A DNA stretch of 64,000 nt. Source: Campylobacter concisus. GTDB taxonomy: Bacteria; Campylobacterota; Campylobacteria; Campylobacterales; Campylobacteraceae. Positions 8,901 through 16,264 of the stretch are shown piece by piece. Numbering within the stretch: the first letter of the stretch is position 1; the number at the start of each line of letters is the position of its first letter. The stretch lies in the NCBI RefSeq assembly GCF_015230015.1, contig NZ_JAAKZC010000002.1, forward strand, positions 1 through 64,000, written 5' to 3'. Under the pieces are notes generated by a model, which saw nothing but the letters and a program-made list of their open reading frames with translations, was not told the origin of the DNA and searched no databases. The position numbers were made by a program, and so were the translations under genes.

Positions 8901-11005
8901 CTAAAACTTATACTATCCACAAAGACGCTCATGGCAACATAACAGTAGATGGTCTAAATGTGGTTGGCAATAAAGCTGTTGAGTATACAGTACCGTTACA
9001 AGAAGATAAAACAAGTAAGATAAGTGCAACAGTTAGCGATGCAACAGGCGTTGATAAGGTAGAAGCTGGTAGCGATATCTTACTTGATGCTGCTGGTGAT
9101 GGTGGTACAAATTTCTATGTACTTATCGATGAAGACAAAGATAGAAATGGCAAACTAAGTAGAGACGAGGCAAACTCAGATGGTAAGGTTAAAGAGACAT
9201 CTGCAACCGTATCTCTACCAAGTGGTAACCTACATGCAGGTGATACATTTACTGTAAAAGTAAATGGCGTGCCAACTACATATGAAGTAACTAGCAACAA
9301 TAGCCACATACTAACGATAAAAGATGCAGCTGGAAACAATGTGTCTTTAGCACCAGGCAACCTACTAAAGATACCTCATATCGCTGTAAGCGTTACAAAT
9401 CCTGCTAAGGTTGAAGTAGAGATACCTAATATCGCACCTAAATCAGCAGAGGCGATACTAGAGCCTATAGACAATAACGAGCTAAGCGTAATTTTCAACG
9501 AAGATAATGCTAATAGAAACAATGAACTAAGTAGAGATGAGGCTATATCAGATAACAACCTAAAAACTACAACAGTAAGCGTAAAAGTGCCTTACAATGT
9601 TGTAACAGGCGATCACGTAAAAGTTGATTATGTTGATCCAAATACTGGCACCCAAGGAAGTAGAGAATTTAAAATAACTAAAACAGCAGATGGTAAAATC
9701 ACTGCTACTGATATAATAAATGGTGGAACACCACAAGATATCACAAAAACTAACACCATACAAGTAGATAATGTCCCTATGAAGCCAGGCGAGAAAACAA
9801 AGGTAGATGCGACTATAACTACTCAAGATGATCAAACAGCACATGCTGACGCAGAGGCAAAGCTAGCACAGCTAAGCAGCAAAGGCCTAAGTGTAAGCAT
9901 AGCAGCTGATGCAAACGACAATGGCACTATCACAAGAGATGAGACAAGTAGTAATACTTCAAAAGTAAGCGTATCTCTCCCTGGTAGCGTAATAGCTGGC
10001 GATAGTATAAAAGTTGAGATCACAAATGCTGGCAGTACAACGCCTGTGACTAAAGAATTTAAAGTTCTTAGCAAAGACCCACTTGGCAATATCAAATTGC
10101 AAGATCAACAAGATCTCGCACACCCTTTCACTCTTGAAAATGGCAAACCACTTGAGCTTGATGCAGCTATCGCAGTAGGACAAGAGACAAAAGCAAAAGT
10201 CTCTCTATCTGATGGAACAACTACTGTAAGCGCAGAAGATCATGCAAAAGTTGAGATGGATGCTATAAGAGGTATGCAGTTTAGCGAAGATGGCAATAGA
10301 GATGGACATCTATATGGCAACGAAAATTTTGGCGGTAATAATAAAACTCAAGATACAACGCCAGTTAAAATTTATGTTAGCGATGATGCAAGAGTAGGTG
10401 ATACAGTTGAGATCAAATATACTGATCCAGACAATCACGCTCAAACAAAAACAGTAAATCATGTACTAACAGCTGATGATATGAGTAAAGGTGTATTTGA
10501 TCAGTTACTAGACATCAACGCAAGATCAGCTTATGATCTAAAAGTAGATGCTACGCTTAAAACTCCAGGCGGTCTTGTAAATAAAACTCATAGCGATACA
10601 CTTCGCATAGAGCTTGAAGACTTTAGGATGGATTATGATCCAAGCAAAGTGATGAAAGGTGGAGAGGGTACATCTGATACGATCGTCTTTAGAGATACTT
10701 CTTACGTAGATCTTAGCGGCGTTACTGACCTTAACACAAAAGTTGAGAGCATCGAAAGGATCGAGCTAAAAGGCAACTCTGAGATCAAATTTGACGCAAA
10801 AGATATCTTTGCTATGACTGATAACATCAACACTATCCTTAAGATAAGAGGCGATAGCACTAGCAAGGTAGATATAAAAGATAAGTGGCATGAAGACTCA
10901 TCAGTACATGCTGACTTTGGCTCAAAAGGCTACACAAGCAACGATACTATAAATGGTCAGACAGTACATATTATCATTGAAGATAAGATCCAAACAGACC
11001 TATAA
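5903..11005 (+). CDS. Giant LapA-like adhesin: retention module plus about 11 Ig-like repeats
   Basis: 1700 residues with no cysteine that I can see. Residues 1-95 match the retention module of type I-secreted adhesins. T-A-A-G at residues 100-103, after G-G-D-L-T-K-L-E-E, matches the LapG di-alanine cleavage site of LapA-type proteins. A Pro/Thr linker (about 167-197) is encoded by tandem DNA repeats. About 11 repeats of 120-135 residues follow; each opens with an acidic, EF-hand-like D-x-N-x-D/N-G-x-L-S-R-D-E stretch, suggesting calcium binding, then L-P-x-x-V-x-x-G-D. The last 130 residues look like a type I secretion target region. No secretion genes or LapG are in the window. Surface attachment or biofilm is the inferred role. 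Confidence 0.8.
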   Translation: MAKEAGVVKSLSGKAVAVDQNGNERELKVGDIVYMGEIVKTSDAADKVTIVANNGKELTVLGSDTLSLNSNTIGAEGLADISALQNAILNGGDLTKLEETAAGGNAAAGGGDGVSLGEARFAEGGHYSNINENYRNLTDTNRAFASYDSPIGGYNDGNGDSDREDGSIVTPVTPTTPVTPVTPTTPVTPVTPNNPAIIPGAPTVKFINDINGNHTLSRVEHGNDTNINTSKVLITVPNDGTVRAGDILKVTVTDPNDNETTTNITITPAIITNGYPIDAPVEPGKNSKVEASVTNFQGNTGGSSEDHVTPTKSSVSVEFTEDRNNDKFLTYTENKDDNKQNESPVLIKVSDVIPGDKLHITLTKPDGTTENREVAIDQNIINNGYKIDNMPVAEGKVSKVDAYVTDSTNSSTWKSDVATDDVTPDVRPTLTFTEDHDNDGGIDDWENSKDGNFRSTTVEVTLPKDVVAGDKVVITYTDPLTKQNTTTEVPLTQADVDNHKVNTSLPVFPDVWNYASAHVVAADGTPKSAESNKDNVIPIGRNMDIKFIEQDTLHEISRQESMDEHEVNKTTALIRLPNKIDNGDTLTLHINEPGKAPYDRNFTIHMNDKGEVTGITEIGNGGQNFPFTKEDFNQYSFEVPGFDLRHGQDTTIKASITNMKPGRHDTYINEPEVSASLEHVKAPEVIFDEAHNSKTMSRKDSASDHDEFNTTATIKIPKNAVDGDRIEVKITEPQLDGTTKDRTLKFNVHKDASGVKITDEHVNDVAVSDNGFKISHVGTLTGAETKISATIIDKDDVQSATGTNSVSVTELDDSGIFFGEDIDANTSITRDESMKDRDLHKTDLKVKVPNNVITGDKMILEVKADGTKTLQKEFTITRNGNSITLTDGTDTITADSDNKITVPGIVIGEGKNTEAQATFTDAKDHAKTIVTNHATLEKLHDDMSVIFKEDTDFNGILNGNEASSDGVLDKTTAIIKLPSNVVDGDVLKITTSIENRAETPKTYTIHKDAHGNITVDGLNVVGNKAVEYTVPLQEDKTSKISATVSDATGVDKVEAGSDILLDAAGDGGTNFYVLIDEDKDRNGKLSRDEANSDGKVKETSATVSLPSGNLHAGDTFTVKVNGVPTTYEVTSNNSHILTIKDAAGNNVSLAPGNLLKIPHIAVSVTNPAKVEVEIPNIAPKSAEAILEPIDNNELSVIFNEDNANRNNELSRDEAISDNNLKTTTVSVKVPYNVVTGDHVKVDYVDPNTGTQGSREFKITKTADGKITATDIINGGTPQDITKTNTIQVDNVPMKPGEKTKVDATITTQDDQTAHADAEAKLAQLSSKGLSVSIAADANDNGTITRDETSSNTSKVSVSLPGSVIAGDSIKVEITNAGSTTPVTKEFKVLSKDPLGNIKLQDQQDLAHPFTLENGKPLELDAAIAVGQETKAKVSLSDGTTTVSAEDHAKVEMDAIRGMQFSEDGNRDGHLYGNENFGGNNKTQDTTPVKIYVSDDARVGDTVEIKYTDPDNHAQTKTVNHVLTADDMSKGVFDQLLDINARSAYDLKVDATLKTPGGLVNKTHSDTLRIELEDFRMDYDPSKVMKGGEGTSDTIVFRDTSYVDLSGVTDLNTKVESIERIELKGNSEIKFDAKDIFAMTDNINTILKIRGDSTSKVDIKDKWHEDSSVHADFGSKGYTSNDTINGQTVHIIIEDKIQTDL
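6411..6464 (+). repeat. Two perfect 27-bp tandem repeats in the adhesin Pro/Thr linker
   Basis: Two identical 27-bp units run head to tail at 6411-6437 and 6438-6464, followed by a decayed third copy. Each encodes P-V-T-P-T-T-P-V-T. The length is a multiple of three, so copy-number change would lengthen the linker without shifting the frame. Confidence 0.85.
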
Positions 11006-11013
11006 TCCCCAAA

Positions 11014-11040
11014 AAGTGAGTGCCATTTAAGCACTCACTT
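11014..11040 (+). terminator. Hairpin after the adhesin gene
   Basis: Perfect 10-bp stem AAGTGAGTGC / GCACTCACTT with a 7-base loop, 8 bases after the adhesin stop codon. It lacks a clean T-tract, so it may terminate transcription or protect the 3' end. Confidence 0.55.
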
Positions 11041-11115
11041 CACTTACCTAACTTCAAATTCACATCATTTTTTAAGCCTTATTTTACTAATATCACCCCT
11101 TTTAAAGGAGAAGAC

Positions 11116-11709
11116 ATGAAAAATTTAATAGCCATAGTTGTGGTCATAGCAGCACTTGTTTTTGGCGCTTTCAAATACGCAAATTCATTTGTCGTGCTTG
11201 ATGAAAACACCAACGAGAAGTGGTCTCAGGTGCTAAATCAATACAAAAGAAGAGCCGATCTAGTACCAAATTTAGTTGAGACTGTAAAAGGCTACGCAGC
11301 CCACGAGCAAAAGGTCTTTGAAGACGTGTCAAACGCAAGAAGCAAGAGCATGCAAGTAAGCATCGACGCAAGCAGCCTTAGTGACGAGGCAAAAGTTAAA
11401 GAATTTATGGCAGCTCAAGGTCAGCTAGGCTCCGCACTTGGCAGGCTAATGGCGGTTAGCGAGAGCTACCCAGAGCTAAAAGCAAACCAAAATTTCCTCT
11501 CACTCCAAAGCCAGCTTGAAGGCACAGAAAACCGCATAAGCGTAGCAAGGCGCGACTACATCGAAGCCGTAAAAGAGTATAACGTAGCTCTTAGAAGCTT
11601 TCCTGGTAAATTTATAGCCAGCATTTTTCATCCAGAGATGAAGCCAAAACAAGGCATCGAGGTTAGCAGCGAAGATATGAAAAACCCAAAAGTTTCGTTT
11701 GAGAAATAA
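11116..11709 (+). CDS. lemA: LemA family membrane-anchored protein
   Basis: 197 residues from the ATG at 11116, which follows AAAGGAG at 11104-11110. An upstream in-frame ATG at 11020 would lie within the adhesin terminator hairpin and is rejected. One N-terminal membrane helix (about 4-22) precedes a long helical domain with N-E-K-W-S-Q-V, Y-K-R-R-A-D-L-V-P-N-L-V and V-F-E-D-V-S-N-A-R, typical of LemA. Function is unclear in the family. It overlaps the TPM-domain gene by one base (TAATG); this pairing is common. Confidence 0.9.
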   Translation: MKNLIAIVVVIAALVFGAFKYANSFVVLDENTNEKWSQVLNQYKRRADLVPNLVETVKGYAAHEQKVFEDVSNARSKSMQVSIDASSLSDEAKVKEFMAAQGQLGSALGRLMAVSESYPELKANQNFLSLQSQLEGTENRISVARRDYIEAVKEYNVALRSFPGKFIASIFHPEMKPKQGIEVSSEDMKNPKVSFEK

Positions 11710-12563
11710 TGAAAAAAATCATTAGCCTTTTGCTCTTTGCGCTTTGTTTTTGTTTTGCTCTAAATTTCAATGAGCAGATCAATGATGAGGCTCATATCTT
11801 TTCACAAAATGAAAGAGATGAGCTTTTAAGCTTAGTGCAAAATTTCGAGCAAAATAGCACCACGCAAATCGCCATAGTGACGTTAAATTCGCTTGAAAAT
11901 AAGAGTATCGAAGAGCTATCGCTAGAGATAGCTAGAGACTACAAACTAGGTCAAAAAGAAGATAACAACGGCGTGCTTTTAGTGGTAGCTCCAAATGAGA
12001 AAAAGGTCCGCATCGAGGTTGGATACGGGCTTGAAGGGGTGCTAACTGACGCCATCTCAAGCCAGATCATAAACGGCGTGATGATACCTCAGTTTAAAAA
12101 TGGCAATATGAGCGAAGGCGTGAAAGATGGCGTTTTAGCGATCATAAAAGTGGCTAGCGGCGAGGAATTTAGTAGTAAATCCGGCCTTAGCGACTTGCCT
12201 TTTGGCGTATTTGCCTTTTTTGCTGGCATGCTCTCTTGTTTTGCCTCTGTGATCTTTGGCAAATTTTTTATGCGAACTGGCTTTAGCACGTGCTTTGCTG
12301 GACTTGTATCAACCGCACTTGAGCAGGGATTTGGCGTGCAAAACTACCTTATCATCTTTGGCGTTTTTGCCTTTATATTTGCGGTATTTTTCTTTATTTT
12401 AAAAGACGCTTTTAAGAAAAATAACGGCGGTGCAAGCCCGCTTGGTGGCTTTAGTCGTGGTAGATCAGACTCGAATGGAGGTGGTGGTCGTTCAAGTGGC
12501 GGAAGAGGCTTTGGCGGCGGAGGTGGTGGTTTTGGCGGAGGCGGAGCCAGCGGTAGTTGGTAA
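11709..12563 (+). CDS. TPM-domain (YgcG-like) membrane protein
   Basis: 284 residues. A signal peptide (about 1-18) leads into a TPM domain (about 25-150) with N-N-G-V-L-L-V-V-A and V-G-Y-G-L-E-G. Two hydrophobic segments follow (about 158-180 and 210-232), then a Gly/Ser/Arg-rich tail that is probably disordered. The TPM domain faces the periplasm. LemA plus TPM pairs are widespread but have no firm role. Translation is probably coupled to lemA. Confidence 0.85.
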   Translation: MKKIISLLLFALCFCFALNFNEQINDEAHIFSQNERDELLSLVQNFEQNSTTQIAIVTLNSLENKSIEELSLEIARDYKLGQKEDNNGVLLVVAPNEKKVRIEVGYGLEGVLTDAISSQIINGVMIPQFKNGNMSEGVKDGVLAIIKVASGEEFSSKSGLSDLPFGVFAFFAGMLSCFASVIFGKFFMRTGFSTCFAGLVSTALEQGFGVQNYLIIFGVFAFIFAVFFFILKDAFKKNNGGASPLGGFSRGRSDSNGGGGRSSGGRGFGGGGGGFGGGGASGSW

Positions 12564-12992
12564 AATTTGCCTGCTTTAGAAGTAAATTTATTATTTTGCA
12601 AATTTTAAAATTTGCTAGAGTTTTAGATTGCGTGCGGCGCAAAGCGCTATCGCATGCCACTTCTAACGTTGTAGGGGTTAGGGGATTGTTAAGGGGGAAG
12701 GGAGCGACTTCGTAATTCAAGCCTCTTCCCCCTTAACAAAGAAGCAAACATTTAAATTTGATTAGATTGCTTTGCAAATTTTAAAATTCCATTCACTCGC
12801 AAGAATTGACTACTAAAATTTGGCTTCGCTTACCGCTTAGCTCAAATTTTAGAGCCGAAATTACTCGTTCATGAAATTTTAAAATTTGACATTTTTCTTT
12901 GTAGAACAAAGGATTATTTTGTGCATTTTATACTCGGCATTTGCATATAAAAGCTAAATTTCTTAAAATATGCCAAAAAATTAGGAGCAAAA
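12564..12992. other. Hairpin-rich intergenic region with no gene
   Basis: 429 bp without a convincing gene. It holds an 18-bp perfect A/T palindrome at 12598-12615, a GGCGC-AAA-GCGCT hairpin near 12640, and a 15-bp perfect inverted repeat (TTGTTAAGGGGGAAG at 12686-12700 and its complement at 12725-12739, 24-base loop). A 10-bp inverted repeat CTAAAATTTG / CAAATTTTAG lies at 12813-12822 and 12843-12852. The first elements may end the lemA operon. The G-rich hairpin looks like a dispersed repeat or a structured RNA. Confidence 0.5.
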
Positions 12993-13676
12993 ATGCTATC
13001 AGGCGAGCTACTTAAAAGCCATTTTGCTAAATTTGATCTAGTGGCGATGCTTAGCGAGTTTTTAAAGCAATGTTCTTTTGATAAAGAAAAATTTCAAGCA
13101 CTTAGGCGAGATAGCTTTAAAAGTTTAGATAAGAGCCAAAGAGAGGAGCTTCTTAAAATAGCGGGCTTTAAAGCGTATCTTGACACGAAATTTCAGAAAT
13201 TTTTGCGTGAGCTGATGCAAAGCAAGATCTTCGTTGTAAGCGGTGTGGAGTATAAATTTAGCGAGCTTGAAATTTACACCTGCTTTGATGCTAACACCTA
13301 CAAAAGATCGTGCGAGGCGGGCGAAATTTACTTTCACAACTTTGGTTTTGACATCTCTTTTAAGAGCGAGCCAGCGCTTTATGGTGGCATCTTGGTAAGG
13401 AGCTTGAAACCATTAAAAGAGCGAAATTTCATCTTTGGACCAAGAAAATGTGCCTTGCATATCTTAAATAGCAAAATAAGTAATTTAAATTTTGATCTCA
13501 AAGATGCTGATTTTAGAAATGATGAGGTCGCTTTTACGCCAAGGATTAGGTCGTTTAAAGATGAGACTGAGCTTCAAAATGACGCTTTAAGGGCGGTTAG
13601 TGGCGAGTTTAGTAAGGCCCTTGAAAGTGCAAAAGAGTATAGAAAAAGAGTTGAAAATGCATATAAAAAGGGGTGA
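12993..13676 (+). CDS. Hypothetical protein
   Basis: 227 residues, soluble, lysine-rich, with no signal peptide. An AGGAG ribosome site lies about 7 bases upstream of the ATG. The N-terminal third is helical; the middle has an aromatic-rich stretch (G-E-I-Y-F-H-N-F-G-F, Y-G-G-I-L-V-R-S-L). I recognise no family and no catalytic motif. It is a single gene, convergent with the pectate lyase. Confidence 0.65.
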   Translation: MLSGELLKSHFAKFDLVAMLSEFLKQCSFDKEKFQALRRDSFKSLDKSQREELLKIAGFKAYLDTKFQKFLRELMQSKIFVVSGVEYKFSELEIYTCFDANTYKRSCEAGEIYFHNFGFDISFKSEPALYGGILVRSLKPLKERNFIFGPRKCALHILNSKISNLNFDLKDADFRNDEVAFTPRIRSFKDETELQNDALRAVSGEFSKALESAKEYRKRVENAYKKG

Positions 13677-13713
13677 AATTTATCTTTTTATCGGCTTTGA
13701 GGCTGAGAAATTT

Positions 13714-13742
13714 AGCCCCGAGCGTTTAGCTAGCTCGGGGCT
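13714..13742. terminator. Bidirectional terminator between the hypothetical gene and the pectate lyase gene
   Basis: Perfect 10-bp G/C-rich stem AGCCCCGAGC / GCTCGGGGCT with a 9-base loop, followed by a T-rich stretch on the plus strand. It lies between two convergent stop codons. Confidence 0.8.
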
Positions 13743-13748
13743 TTGGTT

Positions 13749-14999
13749 TTATTTTATAACGGCTAGTTTACCAGTGCCTGCGTTTTTATTTACCTCGTTT
13801 TGGACGTTTGAGGCTTTTATTGGCTCAAATTTATATGGTGGCTCAAATGGTGGCTTAGTTAGCTTTTTACAAGTGTTGCCTTTTTTAGAAAGGTCTATGT
13901 TACCACTTTGAAAAATAGCGCCATTGCTACATTTGTAGCTTATATTTACACCTTTTGCAAAGTAGTTGTTTTGGGCGTATATCAGCGAGCCAAAACGCAC
14001 ACCAATAGCGTATTTTTGGTCATAAAAGCCATCTTTTGCATCATAAAAGTTGTTATAGGCATGCACCTTTGAGTTGCGTGCCATAGGTAGGCGTTGAGCA
14101 CAGTTATAAAAAAGGTTGTGAGCGAGTGTTATCGTCCTTGTTTCGCTACTGCCATCTGAGTCTTTTGAGCCTATTAGCATCGTTTTATCGTGATTTTCAA
14201 AGATGTTGTGTGATATCGTGATAGCTTTACTATCTCCTTTAATGTCGCATAGTCCGTCGTAGGCTTGCCATTTAGTAAGCTCTCCGCCTGCTAAATGCAC
14301 ATGGCTAGGATCTACTGTGTCCTTAAAATGGCAGCGATCTATCCAGATATTTTTGCTTGACTCTATGCTTATACCATCGTATTGCGCGTTAAAGCCATCA
14401 TTTTTTTCTATATCTGGAAATGGGTCAAAAGCATCTTCAATCTTCATATTGCGGATCGCGATATTTTGGACATTTTTTAGTAAAAATGAGCCGCCTTTTA
14501 TGCCTGAGTTTTCGCCTAGTCCGATTATCGTGGTGTTGCTAGCTACTGGCACTACTATGAGCTTTTTATACTCATTGGCTAAATTTTTGCGAAGCGCTGC
14601 TAGTTTTGGATCTTGCGATCCATCTAAATTTGCAAGGCATGAAGCACCGTAAGCCTGCATAAACTGGGCATAAGAGCTAAACTCATCACCACTGATCTTT
14701 CTTATAAATTTATCTAGCTCTTCGCTCTCACCATTTTGCGGGATCTTGCCTTCGCTAAGATCTATGAGGCCATCCACATAGATGACGTAGCCACCCATTT
14801 TGGCGTATTTTATCAAGCTTTGTCTATTTTTTATAGTGACTTCTTTACTCTGCTTGCCAACATATCCGCCAAAATTTGGCGCTGCACCAATGCTGGCGTA
14901 ACCAAAAGGCTGGTCGCTTGCTTTTATCTCGATCATCTGCGTCTCAGCCCCACATGCAAATAACGCACCAATGGCGAGCAGAAGTATCTTTTTAAGCAC
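13749..14999 (-). CDS. Secreted pectate lyase (polysaccharide lyase family 1)
   Basis: 416 residues with an N-terminal signal peptide (about 1-18). The PL1 right-handed beta-helix signatures are clear: N-I-W-I-D-R-C-H-F near residue 215, Y-D-G-L-C-D-I-K-G-D-S-K-A-I-T-I-S-H-N near 250, the H-D-K-T-M-L-I-G-S-K-D-S-D calcium/active-site stretch, and R-L-P-M-A-R near 305, which supplies the catalytic Arg pair. Such enzymes cleave polygalacturonate by beta-elimination. The start is GTG with a strong AGGAGG site. It lies 72 bp downstream of cinA on the same strand. It is unusual in an animal-associated genus, so the true substrate is open. Confidence 0.85.
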   Translation of the reverse strand: MLKKILLLAIGALFACGAETQMIEIKASDQPFGYASIGAAPNFGGYVGKQSKEVTIKNRQSLIKYAKMGGYVIYVDGLIDLSEGKIPQNGESEELDKFIRKISGDEFSSYAQFMQAYGASCLANLDGSQDPKLAALRKNLANEYKKLIVVPVASNTTIIGLGENSGIKGGSFLLKNVQNIAIRNMKIEDAFDPFPDIEKNDGFNAQYDGISIESSKNIWIDRCHFKDTVDPSHVHLAGGELTKWQAYDGLCDIKGDSKAITISHNIFENHDKTMLIGSKDSDGSSETRTITLAHNLFYNCAQRLPMARNSKVHAYNNFYDAKDGFYDQKYAIGVRFGSLIYAQNNYFAKGVNISYKCSNGAIFQSGNIDLSKKGNTCKKLTKPPFEPPYKFEPIKASNVQNEVNKNAGTGKLAVIK

Positions 15000-15071
15000 T
15001 TATTGCCTCCTAAATTTGGCTTTTTGTTTTTAGATTATTAAATTTGGCAAAAGGGTCTAAAAAAACAAAAT

Positions 15072-16169
15072 TTATGCGAAAAATATCTCACTTTTTAGGC
15101 GAAGTAGGCATAGATACGCACTTAGCACGCTTTGCTCTCTTACGTAGTTGCGCTCCCCTTTTAAAAGAAGCCTCTCAACCTCAATGTTACCGTTTCTATC
15201 GCCAGCTGCGACATATACTGTGCCAACTGGCTTGCTAGCTGTGCCCCCGCCAGGTCCTGCGATACCGCTAATAGCAAGCGCAAAGTCCGCATTTGTCGTG
15301 CTTAGCGTGCCTTTTACCATCGCTTTTACGCAAGGCTCGCTCACGGCTCCGTAAGTATCTAAAATTTCATCCTCAACGCCCAGCCACTCATGTTTTATGT
15401 GATTTGCGTAGGTTACTAGCGAGCCATCAAAGCTAGCCGAGACACCTCCATATCTTGCAAATTTAGCCGCAGCAAGCCCAGCCGTGCAAGACTCGGCAAA
15501 TGAAATTTTAAGCCCCTTTTGCATGAGCTTTTTTGCTACAAATTTGATCACATCTTTTTGTGGGATAAATTTTTGTGAAAATAGCGTTTTTACGCCTTGT
15601 AAAAAGCTCTCAATCTGGCCAAATTTATTGCTTTTTGCTCTTACTAGTATCAAATTTGGCAGGATCTGCGCAAGGGTGATATCGACCTCATAAGTTTTAG
15701 CAAGTGGCAGCATAAGGATCTTAGCGCTATCTGCGTCGATGTCTATTAGATGAAAGTAGCTAAAATCAGGCTCGTACTCGGTGAGAAACTCACCTAGCTC
15801 TTCATTTGGATTAGCTTTTATGAGATTTATCTGAGCGTTATTTAGGCTAGCTAAAAAGCTATTTTTAGAGTAGTCTAAGCTATCTTTAAGTGCAAGTGTC
15901 GTGCTATCTTTTAGCTCGAGCGAGCCCCCAGTTAGCGTCGCCACGATCTTTGCGGCGATGGCAAAATTTTCATCTGAGCCAAAAATGCTTACAAAGTCGT
16001 AATCTTTTGATAAATTTTCGATGATAAAAGGTAGCTCTTTGCTATTTTTTGGAGCAAAACTGACCTCTCCAAGCTCGCCAAAATGATCCTCGTAGCTCTG
16101 AAAAATGTAGTTTAGAAATTCTCTATTTATCTCAAGATCTTCGCCTATTATCAAGATACTTTGTCTCAT
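15072..16169 (-). CDS. cinA: CinA-family protein (C-terminal PncC-like amidase domain)
   Basis: 365 residues. The last 160 form the CinA C-terminal domain with A-E-S-C-T-A-G near residue 220 and G-I-A-G-P-G-G-G-T-A-S-K-P-V-G-T-V-Y, typical of NMN deamidases that recycle pyridine nucleotides. The N-terminal half is divergent and only loosely like the MoCF-type domain of full CinA. It is co-directional with the pectate lyase and divergent from ileS. Confidence 0.8.
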   Translation of the reverse strand: MRQSILIIGEDLEINREFLNYIFQSYEDHFGELGEVSFAPKNSKELPFIIENLSKDYDFVSIFGSDENFAIAAKIVATLTGGSLELKDSTTLALKDSLDYSKNSFLASLNNAQINLIKANPNEELGEFLTEYEPDFSYFHLIDIDADSAKILMLPLAKTYEVDITLAQILPNLILVRAKSNKFGQIESFLQGVKTLFSQKFIPQKDVIKFVAKKLMQKGLKISFAESCTAGLAAAKFARYGGVSASFDGSLVTYANHIKHEWLGVEDEILDTYGAVSEPCVKAMVKGTLSTTNADFALAISGIAGPGGGTASKPVGTVYVAAGDRNGNIEVERLLLKGERNYVREQSVLSAYLCLLRLKSEIFFA

Positions 16170-16192
16170 TTTTAAGCTCCTTTTTTTGCCTC

Positions 16193-16198
16193 ATTATA
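16193..16198 (-). promoter_or_regulatory. Putative -10 box for cinA
   Basis: Perfect TATAAT on the minus strand, 23 bases upstream of the cinA ATG, in the divergent region shared with ileS. Confidence 0.5.
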
Positions 16199-16264
16199 CT
16201 ATTTTTCAGTGTGATTTAACCAGCACAGGTGTAAAATTAGCAAATTTTAAAATCAAGGTAAAAA

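Noticed and set aside
6361-9558. Several long reading frames on the minus strand inside the adhesin gene
   Set aside because: They are low-complexity, Ser/Leu/Val-rich shadows of the repetitive adhesin with no ribosome sites.
11020-11115. 32-residue extension of lemA
   Set aside because: The start lies inside the adhesin terminator hairpin, and AAAGGAG marks the ATG at 11116.
12344-12601. Pro-rich minus-strand frame over the TPM gene tail
   Set aside because: A complement of the Gly-rich codons (GGC/GGT gives Pro); no ribosome site.
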